Shown piece by piece: positions 13,501 through 25,200 of a stretch of DNA of 64,000 bases (position 1 is its first letter; each line of letters starts with the position of its first letter). The notes under the pieces were generated by a model. That model saw only the letters and a program-made list of their open reading frames with translations, did no database searches and was not told the origin of the DNA. The DNA is taken from the NCBI GenBank assembly GCA_013399855.1, contig VXAY01006797.1:620239-684238 (forward strand), written 5' to 3'. This DNA is from Oxyruncus cristatus. Its lineage: Eukaryota > Chordata > Aves > Passeriformes > Cotingidae. The position numbers were made by a program, and so were the translations under genes.

Positions 13501-15458
13501 AGTTTCAGCAAAGCTGGCATCCATAACCCAATACAGGATGGGTGGGACCACTGTTTTGAGTGTGGAATTGTCGGTATTTCCACTGACAGGAGCATGCCAG
13601 TCATATCTACTGATCTCTCTGACACACAACTATCCAAATTACTTGCAATTACCTTTATTGGTGAAAAAAAGGTGAAGATTTGTTTGTGAGGAGAAAGCTT
13701 AGCCATCTGATAGTGCAGTCAAGTATCCATTGGGATGGGAGGGTCTATACAAAATGAAATTACACATAATTATAGTTTTAGCTATTGTGATTGTAAGTGA
13801 ATTAAGAATATTAGAATGTTGTCAAATTCTAATACCCACAATTTTCCTAATGCCCTAAAATATTGTGTTTACTTTAAACATATACTGAAAATTCACTCTT
13901 TTGAAGTCCATAGTAAAGCATTAATATCCATTCTCTACTTTCTGAGACATACTGCACAGTCCCAGCTGGAGCTGGATACTGAATCCATGGATGTTGGATT
14001 CACAGGAAAGTGTTTTTTTCATGATCTTTGTAGGTGCTAAGATAATGAGCTCTCTAAAATCAAGTAGAATCTTGAAACTCCTGAATTGCAGGTTGGTTAT
14101 TCTTATATTGATGAATCTTGGAGCTGTACACCTGCCTCAGTCAAAGTAAGGATGTACCCAAATACAGGTTTTGGATTAGGTTACCTGTAGAGTCTGTTCA
14201 GTTTAATAGCAGTTCCATCTGGTATTTGATGAATTTTGACACATTAGATAAGCAAGGGAAAGTAATTAGGATTTTCCTGAAGTATGAATTTTGGTTTTAC
14301 AGGTGTTGTCTGCTGGAGTGCTGGATGTGTCCAAATATCGTCCCTATTTGAGCAGTGTATGTCCAGCTTGCTTTATGGGACATAAAAGCAGAAGTTACTT
14401 ACCTAAATGTGTGATTTTCCTTTCTTGAATGATAATGATGCTAAACTTAAGTGATTCTACTTGGTTAAAATGTAATTTACTATCTGGAATTTGGCTGAGC
14501 TCAGCTTGAAACTAAATGTGCAGTTGGTGCTTTAAAAAAAGTGACAAAAACTGCTAAAATATTCAGCACTAAGAATATCTTTGACTACTTAGATGCTTTA
14601 GGAGCAGTGGCTGAATAGGATAGTCACAGTCGTAATGCACTACAACCTTCTCTTCTCTTTCATGATGCTGTTTATATCATGCTTGAATGAAAATATATTT
14701 TAGTTCCCTGAAAGCCTCTTCTCTGCAGCTTTTAACTTTCAGCAGATGGGAGTATTAGAGGAACATTTTTGCCTCTGCTTCTGCATTGAACTGAGAAAGT
14801 CACAGGACTGTGAAAGGATTCAGCCAAATTGCAGAACCTTCTTTGCCCTACTGTCGAGCAGCCCACGCTATTAGCAACCATCTTTGTGGTGTCAGAGATT
14901 TCATTAGCTAGTCGTGGGAGATCCATTCAACTGTGCTAATTATTTCAACAAGTTCTATTCATGAACTGTTTCAACATGGGAGCTTAGGGAAGTAGTAGCT
15001 ATTCCAGACTTTTGAATGCAGATCTGTTTCTGCGCATTCATGTTTTGATGCTGACTGCAGACATCTACAGTAAGAGTAAAGCTATGAATTAAACCATAAG
15101 GATATAATCCAGATGTTTCTTACTCAAGTTGCCTATTTCGTATAGTGCTCTGATCGTAGAGAAAAGGGCAAGGACCAGTTCATCCTTTACTTTCTGATAT
15201 TCTTATGTGACTGTTGATGGGCTGTAATGCAAATTTCTATTTGAATCTGGACTGCTCTGAAGCTTGAGGATTTGTAAATGTTATTCTTGTATCTGTGTTC
15301 ATCAGCTCTTGGATTTGCAGCAAAATGTACATGATAGAACCTTCAGGGTGAGAGATGTTAAATATAGTTCTGTTTAAGTGTGTTTGATATAATTATAATA
15401 TATTAAAAATATTATGTTGTCAATGTATAATCAAAGGTGTTTTTTCTTCTTTACTCAG
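13501..15458. other. Unassigned stretch
   Basis: The first 200 bases could be a further, unrecognisable 5' extension of the CR1 before it. Short frames at 13816-14040 and 14118-14351 (plus) and 14732-14926 (minus) have no splice context or recognisable motif. Nothing else is visible. Confidence 0.4.
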
Positions 15459-15565
15459 ATTTACCTTGCTTCTGGAGAAATCTCAAAATCTGAACAACTT
15501 CTGCCACAGTTTACACTGTTTACAAGATACCATTCCATTCAGAACAATGAGCTCCACAACACCAG
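15459..15565 (+). other. Candidate exon A (107 nt), product not recognised
   Basis: The segment follows a strong acceptor (TTTTTTCTTCTTTACTCAG) and ends at CCAG|GTCAGT, a reasonable donor. Two frames are open across it. The one read from the first base gives a plausible peptide starting IYLASGEISKSEQLL, with two bases left over. No domain is recognised. Its outgoing phase fits the candidate segment at 22051, which begins with one base to complete a codon. There is no CpG enrichment, and 107 open bases are not statistically striking, so it may equally be a non-coding RNA exon or chance. Confidence 0.25.
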
Positions 15566-17071
15566 GTCAGTTTGTTTGTATTTATACCTTGCTCTTGCAG
15601 AACACTGTGCTGTATTAGAAAGTACATAATTCTTTGTACCAATGAAATGAAATTGGCAAGTGACCGATACGCCAACTGTGCTTCATAAGATACGATAGGA
15701 TAAAACAGGACAATGGCTGTACAGGCATAAAAGGCTATTTTGGGGATAACTTATCATACTTGAATTGTAAAGCCAGTGTTATCCTACAGTTAAAAAAACA
15801 TTTAAAATGTATTTGTGGTTTTTATTAATAAACTGATTAGTCATGATTGGACGTGAATAGGCATTTTATAACATTTTAGTTACTAATATTTGTAATTAGT
15901 CATTATCTTCTACCTTTACACAATTGCTTCTTTAAAAAAAAAAAAAACAAGACTGCAAGTAGTATTCTGTTATTTTTCTTTTTGGCTCCAAAGTCATGTT
16001 TGCCCATAATGGGCATTCTCTGCAGAGCTTCATCCTTTAAATATATGTAATTAACAATGATCTCTTAACCTGCTTTATCCAATGCCTGCAAAATGAATTT
16101 ACTGCAGTTCTCCTGATAGAAAGGGAACTATCAGTAGCTGTACACAGTGTTTAAACTTCCAAGATGCATATGGAACATGCCTTGATTTCAGTTCTTTTGG
16201 GGAGAGAGAGTCCCCAGTTCAAATCTGTACAACATCTCATATGGTTCGCACTTTGTTCACCCACACTTGAAGTATCTATTTCTAGTGCTGTTGGTAAAAT
16301 AACCCTTTACAGGTGGCTTATTTTAAACCTGCTTCGGTTTTGTGCAAACAGCCTATAAAAGCATCAGGGGAAACACTGCAATACTTTGTGAGCTGTATTT
16401 ATCCGTAGATACCCTATCTCATAGAAATTTATTTCAGTGAGGATCTTTGGAGAATTGTTGATTGTAGTATTGAAAACTGGCAATAACTGCTTTTACATGA
16501 AATAGAGTCAAGTGCAGCTGGATTTCAGACTTGGCCTCTTTTTCTTACAGTGCAGTTTGGTGCATTCAGTGAATTATCCATGCAAAACATGCCAGGGCTT
16601 CAGCAGAAAATCATACCTTTATGTTAATTACTCTATCACAGTGGTGCTTAAGATGAAATAATCCTGTACTTTCCTAGCATGCAGTTCAAATGCCAAGATA
16701 CTCCAGTTGATTGGGTATCTTTGTAACATCTCTTCTGTTAGATGTAGTCTGTGGAAATAGCCCAGAATGAAATTTGCTCTCACAAAAAGAAAAAAAATTT
16801 TCCAATGCTCTTATTACTATGAAGAAGGAAGACAGCAGACATGAATGCATATTTACTGTCTGCTTCTGCAGACTACATCTAATGCAAGAAAGGAGAAACA
16901 TTCAGTATGATCAGCTTACTTGTAAAGGTATTTAGACACTTCAGAAACATGGCTTTTCATAGGAGTTAGGTGCCTAAATATGTTTAAATCTGAGATGCAG
17001 TTTTCAAGGTCAATGTCAGCCATGGGATTCTCATTTTTCCTTCCCTCAGTGAAAGGGAAATGAGGCAGAAT
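15566..17071. other. Unassigned stretch
   Basis: No gene or repeat is recognised. A good acceptor (CTCTTTTTCTTACAG at about 16550) is followed by up to 37 open codons but no clear donor. An A-run occurs near 15934-15947. Confidence 0.4.
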
Positions 17072-17539
17072 TTATTTGGACTTAAGTCTCGCATCCTGCT
17101 TAAAGTAAATGCTATGGACTAAAAGAGAATGACTGTCTCCACGTGACATCTCTTCTGTCTCCCCATTGAGGGAGTCTGAGATGAGTTTTGTGAAGTGTTG
17201 TATCACCTTTTGGCAGTCATTCAAATTTCTGGTTCTGGTGTGGTCCCTGTAATAGACTGATAGGGAATACAGTGATAGGACAGGCCTTCTACGTCTGTGA
17301 GCAGTTAACACTTGATCAGAATTTTTTAGGAGATAAAAGTCGCGAAGTTTTCTTACTGCATCCATAGTGACTGAGTTACCCTTTTCCAGTTCCATTAAAG
17401 CATATGCGTTTTTTCCTACGTGGCTAATATGTCTTTGTCCCATTGCAATTTTTATTGCTTCGTTTTCTTTTTCCTGTAGTTTGCTTTTTATGAAGGTTAA
17501 CCTTATGAGATGAAGAGGTGGAAGGACTATCCCTTCCAA
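17072..17539 (-). CDS. Unrecognised 155-codon ORF, possible remnant of an inserted coding sequence
   Basis: Tied for the longest ATG frame in the window and the longest outside known repeats. The first dozen codons lie in the antisense of a CR1 tail, so the annotated ATG is probably not original. From about codon 25 onward the peptide looks protein-like: charged, with few low-complexity runs, an RRRR cluster near residue 82 and hydrophobic residues spaced as in helices. The DNA from about 17140 to 17465 has about seven CpGs, clearly more than its surroundings, which suggests coding constraint or a young insertion. No domain or family is recognised. A TAA stop is followed at once by an AATAAA-type hexamer on the same strand. 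Chance remains possible: I estimate roughly one frame of this length could arise at random in 64 kb of this composition. A retrocopy, transposon ORF or old viral fragment are alternatives. Confidence 0.3.
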   Translation of the reverse strand: MEGIVLPPLHLIRLTFIKSKLQEKENEAIKIAMGQRHISHVGKNAYALMELEKGNSVTMDAVRKLRDFYLLKNSDQVLTAHRRRRPVLSLYSLSVYYRDHTRTRNLNDCQKVIQHFTKLISDSLNGETEEMSRGDSHSLLVHSIYFKQDARLKSK

Positions 17540-17578
17540 CCCAAACTATTTTGTGACTCTGTGATTCCTATGATTCAG
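17498..17578 (+). mobile_element. CR1 3' terminal tail
   Basis: The plus strand ends with 'cccttccaacccaaactat' followed by 'tgtgactctgtgattccta' and 'tgatt'. This is the CR1 3' end: the conserved 'ccttccaaccc' hairpin region and then the degenerate ATTCTRTG-type octamer repeats. Only about 80 bases are kept, as expected for a severely 5'-truncated insertion. It lies immediately upstream, in minus-strand terms, of the unexplained frame 17072-17539. Confidence 0.65.
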
Positions 17579-18180
17579 CTTCTTACTTAGGTTTAAAATA
17601 TACATCAAGATGTAAATGTTTCACTTGCTAGACACTCCAATAGTTGAGGAAGTATCCTTAGTATTCCAAAAGAAAAATTAATGGATTGGCAGTACATGAG
17701 CAGCAGGTTCCTGTGATGGTGAGCCTGTGGAAGGCAGTTCTTGCATTAATGGCACATAGTTTGAATGGCAAAAGCCTAACTGAGATGTGTCTAGTACCAT
17801 TTGAGTTTAGGGTTTTGTGCTTTTTCTTTTTTAGTCCTGAGAATCTTGAGCTTCTTCAAGGAATAGGTTGCTATATTCAGTTACAGCCAGTGGTTAGGGC
17901 GGTTTAAAATAATTTCTAAGCAGCAAACTTTAAGCACATACACTATACAAACAGTATTTAGACCCACTCTTTTTCTGTTGTGTAACACCAGGAATGCTCC
18001 CTCATTTGAACACCAGTCTGTCTTGAACCTAAGACATGAAAATTTTCATTTTAATATAAGAAATTATATTAAATTAAAATATATAATATATTATAAATGT
18101 TGACATTTTGAGTCGTGGTTGTAAGTTACAACAAGATGCTAAATGTACATTTTTTCCATTTATCTGTCCCACATATATTT
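17579..18180. other. Unassigned AT-rich stretch
   Basis: Very AT-rich toward its end (about 18050-18110). A strong acceptor near 17835 (TTTTTCTTTTTTAG) is followed by 23 open codons and a stop, with no good donor. No repeat family is recognised. Confidence 0.4.
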
Positions 18181-18201
18181 TTATATATATATATATATAT
18201 A
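18181..18201. repeat. (TA)n microsatellite running into the assembly gap
   Basis: An uninterrupted TA dinucleotide array reaches the first N. The true array length is unknown because the assembly breaks inside it. Confidence 0.9.
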
Positions 18202-18278
18202 NNNNNNNNNNNNNNNNNNNNNNNNNNNNNNNNNNNNNNNNNNNNNNNNNNNNNNNNNNNNNNNNNNNNNNNNNNNNN
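18202..18278. other. Assembly gap (77 N)
   Basis: A run of 77 undetermined bases directly after a TA array. Three apparent open frames that span it only translate N as X and should be ignored. Confidence 0.98.
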
Positions 18279-18496
18279 TAAGTATACTTTCAGAAAAAAA
18301 AAAATGGAAGAAAAAGCAAGAGGCAAACTTGTAAAGCAGTGTTACGGCTGGCTTTTTCTGTCAATGAAAAATTCTGAAATGTTGTAGAAGGTTCAAGGAT
18401 TGTGTGCACTGTGTCAGATTTCTGTGTTTTTATAATGTAATGTGCTAAGTGAGGAAAAATACATATTCTTTAGAATTGCTTACCCTTCATACCTAA

Positions 18497-18691
18497 ACTG
18501 TCGGAAAGCCCCCTGAAAGACCTGATGTGGAACAAGCGAAAAAGTATGCATGTTTTATTCGAATGCTATTTGAGGAACCTCTTTGGATAGATGTTATTCG
18601 TGGCACCAATGCACATACGTATTTCCTTACATTGAATGACGCAGTGAAGGGGTCTCCAGCACAGCAACATCTATTTGCAACGACACTGTAA
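18497..18691 (+). pseudogene. Unrecognised coding-like frame with unusual CpG content
   Basis: From just after a TAA (18494-18496) to a TAA at 18689-18691, the plus strand is open for 64 codons. The peptide looks like real protein: it includes KKYACFIRMLFEEPLWIDV and later TYFLTLNDAV. The block holds seven CpGs in under 200 bases, against a CpG-poor background. There is no starting Met near its front. The upstream acceptor (TATTCTTTAG, 18474) opens a different frame, so an exon reading would need a frameshift around the CCCCC run at 18509-18513. That pattern suits a broken exon or processed pseudogene. I do not recognise the family. The 114-codon minus-strand ORF over the same place is probably its shadow. 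Confidence 0.35.
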
Positions 18692-18919
18692 CCTCTTAGA
18701 TTGATCCCAGCTCTCTGAACCTTCAGGGACCAGGTTCTTGCTAATCTGTAGAGCTGTAAAGTAAATGCTGAATCCCAAGAGGGAAAGGTGCTGATGTTTG
18801 CTTTGTTTGTTATAAATTGTAAGATCATTAAGGACATGTTTACATTCTGTTGCCATTGCAGGTTCTGAACTGATTGCTGTGCATGGAAAGCATTGGACAG
18901 AAAAAGAAAATATTTATTT

Positions 18920-19600
18920 CACAGAATCATAGAGTTGTTAGGGTTAGAAGAGGCTTCTGGAGATGATGTTGTCCAACCCCCTGCCAAGGCAGGGTCACCT
19001 AGAACAGGTTACACAGGAACGTGTCCAGGTGGGGTTTTAATGTCACCAGAGAGGGAGACTCCATGACATCCTTGGGCAGCCTGTTCCAGTGCTCTGCCAC
19101 CCTCAACCTAAAAATGTTCCTCGCTCACATTGATATTGAACTTCTTGATTTTTAGTTCATGGCCATTGCTCCTCGTCCTGTCACTGGGCACCACTGAGAA
19201 GAGTCTGGCACCATCCTCTTGGCAGCTGCCTGTGAGATATTTATATGCATTAATGAGTTCCCACCTAAACAGGCCCAGGTCCCTCAGTCTCTTCTCATAA
19301 GAGTGATGCTCCAGTCTCTTAATCATCTTTGTGGCCTCTGCTGGACCCTCTCCAGTGGCTCCTTACCTTTCCTGTACTGGGGAGCCCAAAACTGGACATA
19401 GTACTGCAGATGTGGCCTCACTAGGGCCAAGTAAAAAGGGAGGATCACCTCCTTTGACCTTGCCACACTCTACCACACTCTGTGCTCTCCAGGCTATCAT
19501 TGGCCTTCCTGGCAGCAAGGGCATGTTGCCAGCTCATAGTCAGCTTGTCAACCACCAAGTCTCTCAGGTCCTTCTCTGCAGAACTGCTCTTATAAGGAAT
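18920..19600 (-). mobile_element. CR1 LINE 3' end, well preserved
   Basis: The clearest CR1 in the window. On the plus strand it starts with 'cacagaatcatagag' (the antisense of the 3' terminal octamer repeat) and runs through the 3' UTR landmarks 'caaccccctgccaaggcag', 'ggcagcctgttccagtgct' and 'gtcctgtcactgggcacca'. It then passes 'tgtggcctcactagggcca' and stops near 'cctctcaggtccttctctg'-type sequence at about 19600. About 680 bases are kept, all 3' UTR and the adjoining C-terminal ORF2 region, so it is a typical 5'-truncated insertion. The short frames within it on both strands are by-products. Confidence 0.95.
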
Positions 19601-22050
19601 AGGTAACTTACAGTTTTAAAAGACTTTTTTTAAAATACTAAATATTACCCCATGGTGATTTAATATACTCACAGTCATATTTTGCAGTTGTCTGTCTCTA
19701 ACTGTCCAGTACTTTGAAATATCATCTTCTATTAACATGGTGGTGTAGTTAGAGATTGTTTCTGTTGTGTGCCTACCAGCTCAGTTTCCAAGGATTCCAA
19801 CCCTTACAAGGGTGCTACTGATCTGAACAGGAGATTGCTTCATTTAAATCATGTGTTGGTTTAACACAGTATTCATTACTCAGATTTTTTCAAAGAAAAA
19901 ATAACAGTCTATGAGGAAGGGTGAATTATAAATATTTCTGTGAAGATAGAGATCATAGGTTTTCTTTTTGTAACCTGAGAAGGGGAATGAGTCCAGAGAG
20001 ATCTCATTTCTTGTCCCCTTTGCTACTCCCATCACCCTGATCTTTCAGATTTTGTGCTTTACTTTTCACCTTGAAATTAAAAGAAATGTTGGAATAGTTA
20101 AATGGAATGAACTCTATTAAAAAACAAACCACCAAAACCACTAAAGTTGTTAATGGAATTACTTTTCACTGTCCTTTGTTTTCAAAAGCATATCAACATG
20201 TGCCTGCTGCTCAAGAGAACAAGTTCAAAATGTGTCTAGGTTACTTACCTAGATGAAATCAGCTCTTTTATCTATTGGTAATAACTGAATTAAAATCCAA
20301 GTCTGATATATAATGTTTTGGAAATCCCTGTCCAAACTTCTTTCTGCTCTTCAACAACATTACTTATTTTTTCAGGTCTCTAGTATCTTCTAAGAGCTGC
20401 CTGTTGCTGTAGTCAACAGAAAGTGATATTTCTCAATAAACTGAGTGGGAAGAGAAAGTTGTGTGCTAAATTCTGCAAGTTCCTACTTTTGGATCAGTCT
20501 TCTGTCATCTTGATTCTTAATTTCTTTGATAGGCATTTGTTCATTCCTCATGAGAAATAGCTAATTTTTCCTCACTGCGAAGTTGACTCTCCCTGTTTCT
20601 TTGTTCTGCTTTGCTCTGCATTTTTACAAATAATTTCCTTCATATTAGTAAAGGCTAAGTATAGAAAATGTCCCAAAATGCTATTTTCACAATGGTTTTA
20701 AAACTAAAATGCAGTGAAAGCTTATGTTGCAGTTCAGTAACTGTCTCTGCACCAGCATTAGATTCTGTGAACAGATGAGTATTTTGATGAATACTCACGT
20801 ATGTTACTTTAAAATGTATTTTGTCAGTTTTTTGGTTAAAAGATTTAAGAGAACTTGCAGTCTAAAAGAAAAAAGTAGTAATGAAATACCAGAAGCCTAA
20901 AACCTATTGTTCATACATAGGTCTGTTTTGACAGATGTTTAAGTTCCATAAAAGCTAAGTGCATGGATCTTTTTGGATCTTTGACCATAGACTGAAGGAA
21001 TCGTGTACATTTGTTCCTTGTGATGACTTTTCCATGATTAAAAAAGAAATACATCACAGGCTGGATTAGATATATATTTGATGAATTCACTGAGTATAAC
21101 CCAATAACTTTCAGGATTAATAGTTATCTATGTCTATCTGTCTATGTATGACAGAGTACTGCAGCTCTTTAATATATCAAAAGGGAAAAAATAAAATCTA
21201 CAAGCTCAGCCATAATGAAGTGTGTAAAAGAAGGATTCTTCCCCCACAGCACTCCCTGCTTTTTTTTAACTTCCAATGCAAAGCATGACTCAGATGTTCA
21301 GCTGAGATTTTGACCTCTTGAATCTCTATACAGAGCTCCAAAATAGCTTCAGTCTGACATAAATCTTAGTTTTGCCCTTATGAAATGTAAAAGTCATCGC
21401 TGTACAGACTCTGTCTGTATTTTTCTCATAATAATTTAAGCCTGACATCCTTACCTAGGTATTTCTAGGTAAAATCCCAACAATTCACTAGTTTGAGTGA
21501 AAAATTTGGATTCCAAATGTGTTCTACCACTGAGGATTTAATGTACAAGACTACCAAATAATGAATAAAATGCTCTGTGCATGCATTAGATAAGAAAGCA
21601 TCATCTTGTTCACTTGCTAGTAATTAAAATCTGTAAATACATCGAGCTACTTACTGTGGGGATTTTTTTCCTCTTAGAAGTAATTTACACCACTTACAAT
21701 TAAAACTGATAATCAAAGCATTAAAGTGTCATGGTCCTGCTCTTATTTGTGTACTTACACTTGCACATGTTCATGAAAGTCTATTAGTTTGTGCTAACTC
21801 TTCAGGTTTTAAGTGAATAAATAATGACAACAACTAGACAGTATGTTGTGGGATTAGTTACTGCAGATTAATTCTGCAGATTCAGATTAACTGAAGAAAA
21901 CAGATCGGAAGAGTATTTTTTGCTATAAATTTGCAGTGCTTTAATGTGATAAAAACTTTAGCCTATGCATACATAAAAAATTCGTTTCTGTTCAAACAGA
22001 TACTGTGCTTGAAGATTAGAACTATGCTGCTTTTTTTTTTTTTCTTTTAG
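19601..22050. other. Unassigned AT-rich stretch
   Basis: No ATG frame over 60 codons lies wholly here, and no repeat family is recognised. A short TCTA/TCTG-type run occurs near 21127-21150. I see nothing else to report. Confidence 0.5.
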
Positions 22051-22143
22051 GAATCAGTGGTCAATATTGGCTGCCGAATGGTTTTATCTGAGAATTTGTC
22101 TTTCAAAACAACCGTTTTGTCGGTCTGTGTAGTCAAAGCACAG
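22051..22143 (+). other. Candidate exon B, product not recognised
   Basis: A very strong acceptor (14 T's, then CTTTTAG) precedes this segment, and possible donors lie at 22123 (TCG|GTCTGT) and 22144 (CAG|GTCTGA). Read from the first base it is open to 22143 (peptide beginning ESVVNIGCRMVLSE). Read after one base it is open to the earlier donor (beginning NQWSILAAEWFYLR) and then has both phases needed to link candidate exons A and C. Three CpGs in 93 bases is high for the region. No domain is recognised, and the two open frames make the reading ambiguous. Confidence 0.25.
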
Positions 22144-24750
22144 GTCTGACTTTTTGACCACTGGCACTTCAACAGCTAAATTAGCTTTCTGGGAATAAAT
22201 CTTGAAAGGTTTATAAAGCTTATAAAGATTCTTCAGAATGGCTTTTTTGCATTAGAGGTGAAAACTTTTTCTCATTTTAAGTACATAATTTATCCTCAGT
22301 GTTCTCTTAGAACATGCACCTCTAGAAATAGCCATCAAATTTATTGTTCATTGACAAAATGCAGTATTTCACTGTTTTTTTAGAGTTATCATAATGATTA
22401 GTTCATTAAAACAAGATGGCACAGTTACACTTTCACTGGAGTCTAGTGAACTTTAAATAGGTAAATGTGTATGTTACTTTGAGTGACCTTAGGAAAGGCA
22501 AATCAGATGATCACATTCTCTCTATAGAGCAAAAATATGGTGGTTTATGACAGTGTTAACTAATAATTAACCATTGGATTATGCTGGATAATGGTGGGGA
22601 GACTAATTCCTCACCTGACTCATACTTTCAAACTGTAAATCCCAACAGCCACCTAGAAGTTGCTTTATTGTCACTAAGTGTATGACAAAATTTTCATGTG
22701 TTTTTACTGAATAGAAGTCTGCCATCACTCTAAGTGGGTTTGGAAAGCCTCCAAACTTAGAAGTTTGTATTCCAGTCTCACAGGAAATATTTAACCAACT
22801 CTGCTTTTATTATTTTACTGTCTGTAATCCTAAAGTCATTGTGCTTGCTGGAAGCTTACACAATGGAAGCATCCTGCATTGCCTTATGAAAACTTGGCTT
22901 TACTTGAAGCAAACTCCTTAGCTTAACCTGTAAAGCCTTCCCTAAGTATAGGAAATTGCTCTGGGAACAAAAACATTTTGTAATTCCAAATCAAGTTGCG
23001 ATCTGAAGGAGCTCAATTAAAGAAATGTCCTGTCACCATATGATTTCAGCAGTTGACATGTGTCCTTCTGTGTGCCATTTCCATATGGTCCAGGTCCTAG
23101 GGGAGAAGGGGACCGCATTTGGGGTATTGTGTTTTTAAAAAGACCTAATTAATATAGCTCAGAGTCTCTAAAGTAAATTTTGATCTCTCCAGGTGCTTCA
23201 TTGCTATGTTCTGTTTGGCAGATCAGTTGCTTTCCTAATTCTTGTCTCTGTCAATCCTCACATTTCAATTTGGAGAACTGCTGTTATAGTGTCCAGATAA
23301 CAACAACAAAAGTCCTTTTACAATGTCCTTATTAGCAGGGTTCTTTATGTGTGAAAATACAAGTAGTGCGAAAGATGCTCATGGTTCCGTGCATTGGTGC
23401 AAGCACACTTTACCTCCTGAGTGATTTTACTCATCAGATAGCTGTGTCACTTGAATCACTTACCAAATCATGTGGTGTCAAGACTCATTGCTGTGTGTTT
23501 GTCTTAGTGGGGGGAGAAGACAGGACAGAGTCACCTCTAGGGTAGGAGAGCTGGCGGGAGATTGCAATCCAGGGAACTCCACAGTTCCTCCACAAGAGGA
23601 GGTTACATTTTGAGAAATGATTTTTTCAAGTGGCAGTGCCAGAATAAGCAACTCTAGTGACTGCCTGCCCATTGTTCTCACTGATCTAATTGACTGCTCA
23701 ATTGTGCCAGGTATGCTTATTTGTGTGGCCACAGAATGAAACAGATTCAGGAACTGATCCAGGCTCAGCTGTTCCCAAGAAAAAAGAGTTGTTTTTAGCC
23801 TGGGTTGGTTTCACATTGTGGTTTACTACATAGCCACACAATCAGTGGTCTTGGCAAGGTAAGGAAGCAAGAGGGAAGAGAAGAAGTGTGTTTAACTCAT
23901 CCTACATTGAAAAGAAAAAAACATGAGTGATCTTTGAGCAGAAGAAGCATGGTCAGCCTCCAAAACTCTCCAATGGGACTGCCTAGACCTAGGTAAAGCT
24001 GGAGAGAAATACTAAGGACTTCTTCACACATCATCACTTTACTGATTGTTCATGGATTTTAAGAGTTCACAGTTCTGTCTACTCAGAATTTGGAGGCTCA
24101 GTGAACATTTTTGTTTTTCAGCTGTATAGCTGAAAGAAATGACCAACAAGGTCACATCATCTGTTATACAGCATTCCACTTTTAAAGTGATAGATCAGCA
24201 TCTGCCCGCTGGGCATTCTTTCACATCCATTAAGATATATGCAACACAAAGCAGTTAGAAGTGTGTGAAATATGGTTTGTTGAAAAGTTATGGAATTAAT
24301 GTTTTCCTATATGAATTTATAAAATCTACATTTTTTTGTAAGGCTGTGTTTCTAAAATGTGACATTATACAGAAAGTTAGATAAAACACCATGAATAAAA
24401 CCTTTATTTTAGTTTCTTCATTTGCTGCATGAATGTTGATTATATTAAATACCCTAAAAAAGGCGTGTTTGCCAACTTTTAATGTTTTCCCACCCACATA
24501 CCACCTCCTAATTTTGTCTCTGGCAGCCCGGATGTGTTTCTGCACAATAAGTGTTTCTGCAGTGATAATTATAACACTTATAACAGGTAATTTGCAGATT
24601 CGATAACTCACAAAAAGCAGGACTATTTCATTGCACCTTAATTTGGAAGCTGGTGGCAATTTCAAAACTTCATTACAAAGTCTAAAATGTTAGAGTGCAT
24701 GGAATATCTTAGTCTAGAAATTAAGCACTGCTTTGTAGCATTTATGAAAT
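22144..24750. other. Unassigned stretch
   Basis: The only notable frame is 125 codons on the minus strand (24288-24665). It lacks splice context, CpG enrichment or a recognisable motif, and I take it as chance. Its AT-rich, low-CpG sequence with 'gataattataacacttata' could be a conserved non-coding element, which cannot be tested here. Confidence 0.4.
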
Positions 24751-24752
24751 GA

Positions 24753-24901
24753 ATGTCTAAAGGGCGCTCGAGGTATGATTTAGATGGGGGGGTGGGTCAT
24801 ACTTCAGGCGATGATGTGTACGTTGTGGGTAGATCCAAACTCTGGTTATATCTGGTGAACCAAACTCAAGGGTTTGAACCTGCCTCCGGGCTTTTTTTTT
24901 T
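24753..24901 (+). pseudogene. Short CpG-enriched coding-like island, unrecognised
   Basis: From the ATG at 24753 the plus strand reads about 45 coding-like codons (with GDDVYVVGRSKLWLYLV) before a poly-T run at 24891 turns the frame into poly-F. Five CpGs fall in about 150 bases, including GGGCGCTCGAGG. The 3' end, GGGTTTGAACCTGCC just before the T-run, also resembles a Pol III B box followed by a terminator, so a decayed tRNA-derived SINE is an alternative; I could not find a matching A box or acceptor stem. Neither reading is secure. Confidence 0.2.
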
Positions 24902-25200
24902 TTTTAAATTATCATCTCTAAGAAGACTAGACAAATTTCAGTTTTAAATGCTAACACCACAGTGAGTTCCACGGTCCCCCTTGATGACCTATTTCCATGT
25001 GGGATTTTACTTAGAAACATATGGTTGCTACTCTTTGTGTTTATATTTCTACTAGTTATATCTATTTCTGTTTAGCGTTGCAGTTTAGATATGCAAGATT
25101 TGTAAACTCTAAGAATTTCTTTTGAAATTTTAATGAGGTCTAAAACAGATTAATACAAAAGATCTTGTTTTGGACTGTTACTTTCTGCAGGAGAGGATTG

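Noticed and set aside
18115..18387. ORFs with runs of X on both strands
   Set aside because: They cross the N gap and are not real sequence.
24288..24665. 125-codon minus ORF, hydrophobic N-terminal part
   Set aside because: The hydrophobic run reflects AT-rich sequence; no recognisable domain and no exon boundaries.
24870..24905. tRNA gene suggested by a B-box-like motif and a T-run
   Set aside because: No matching acceptor stem, D arm or A box could be found at proper distance; kept only as a possible decayed SINE.
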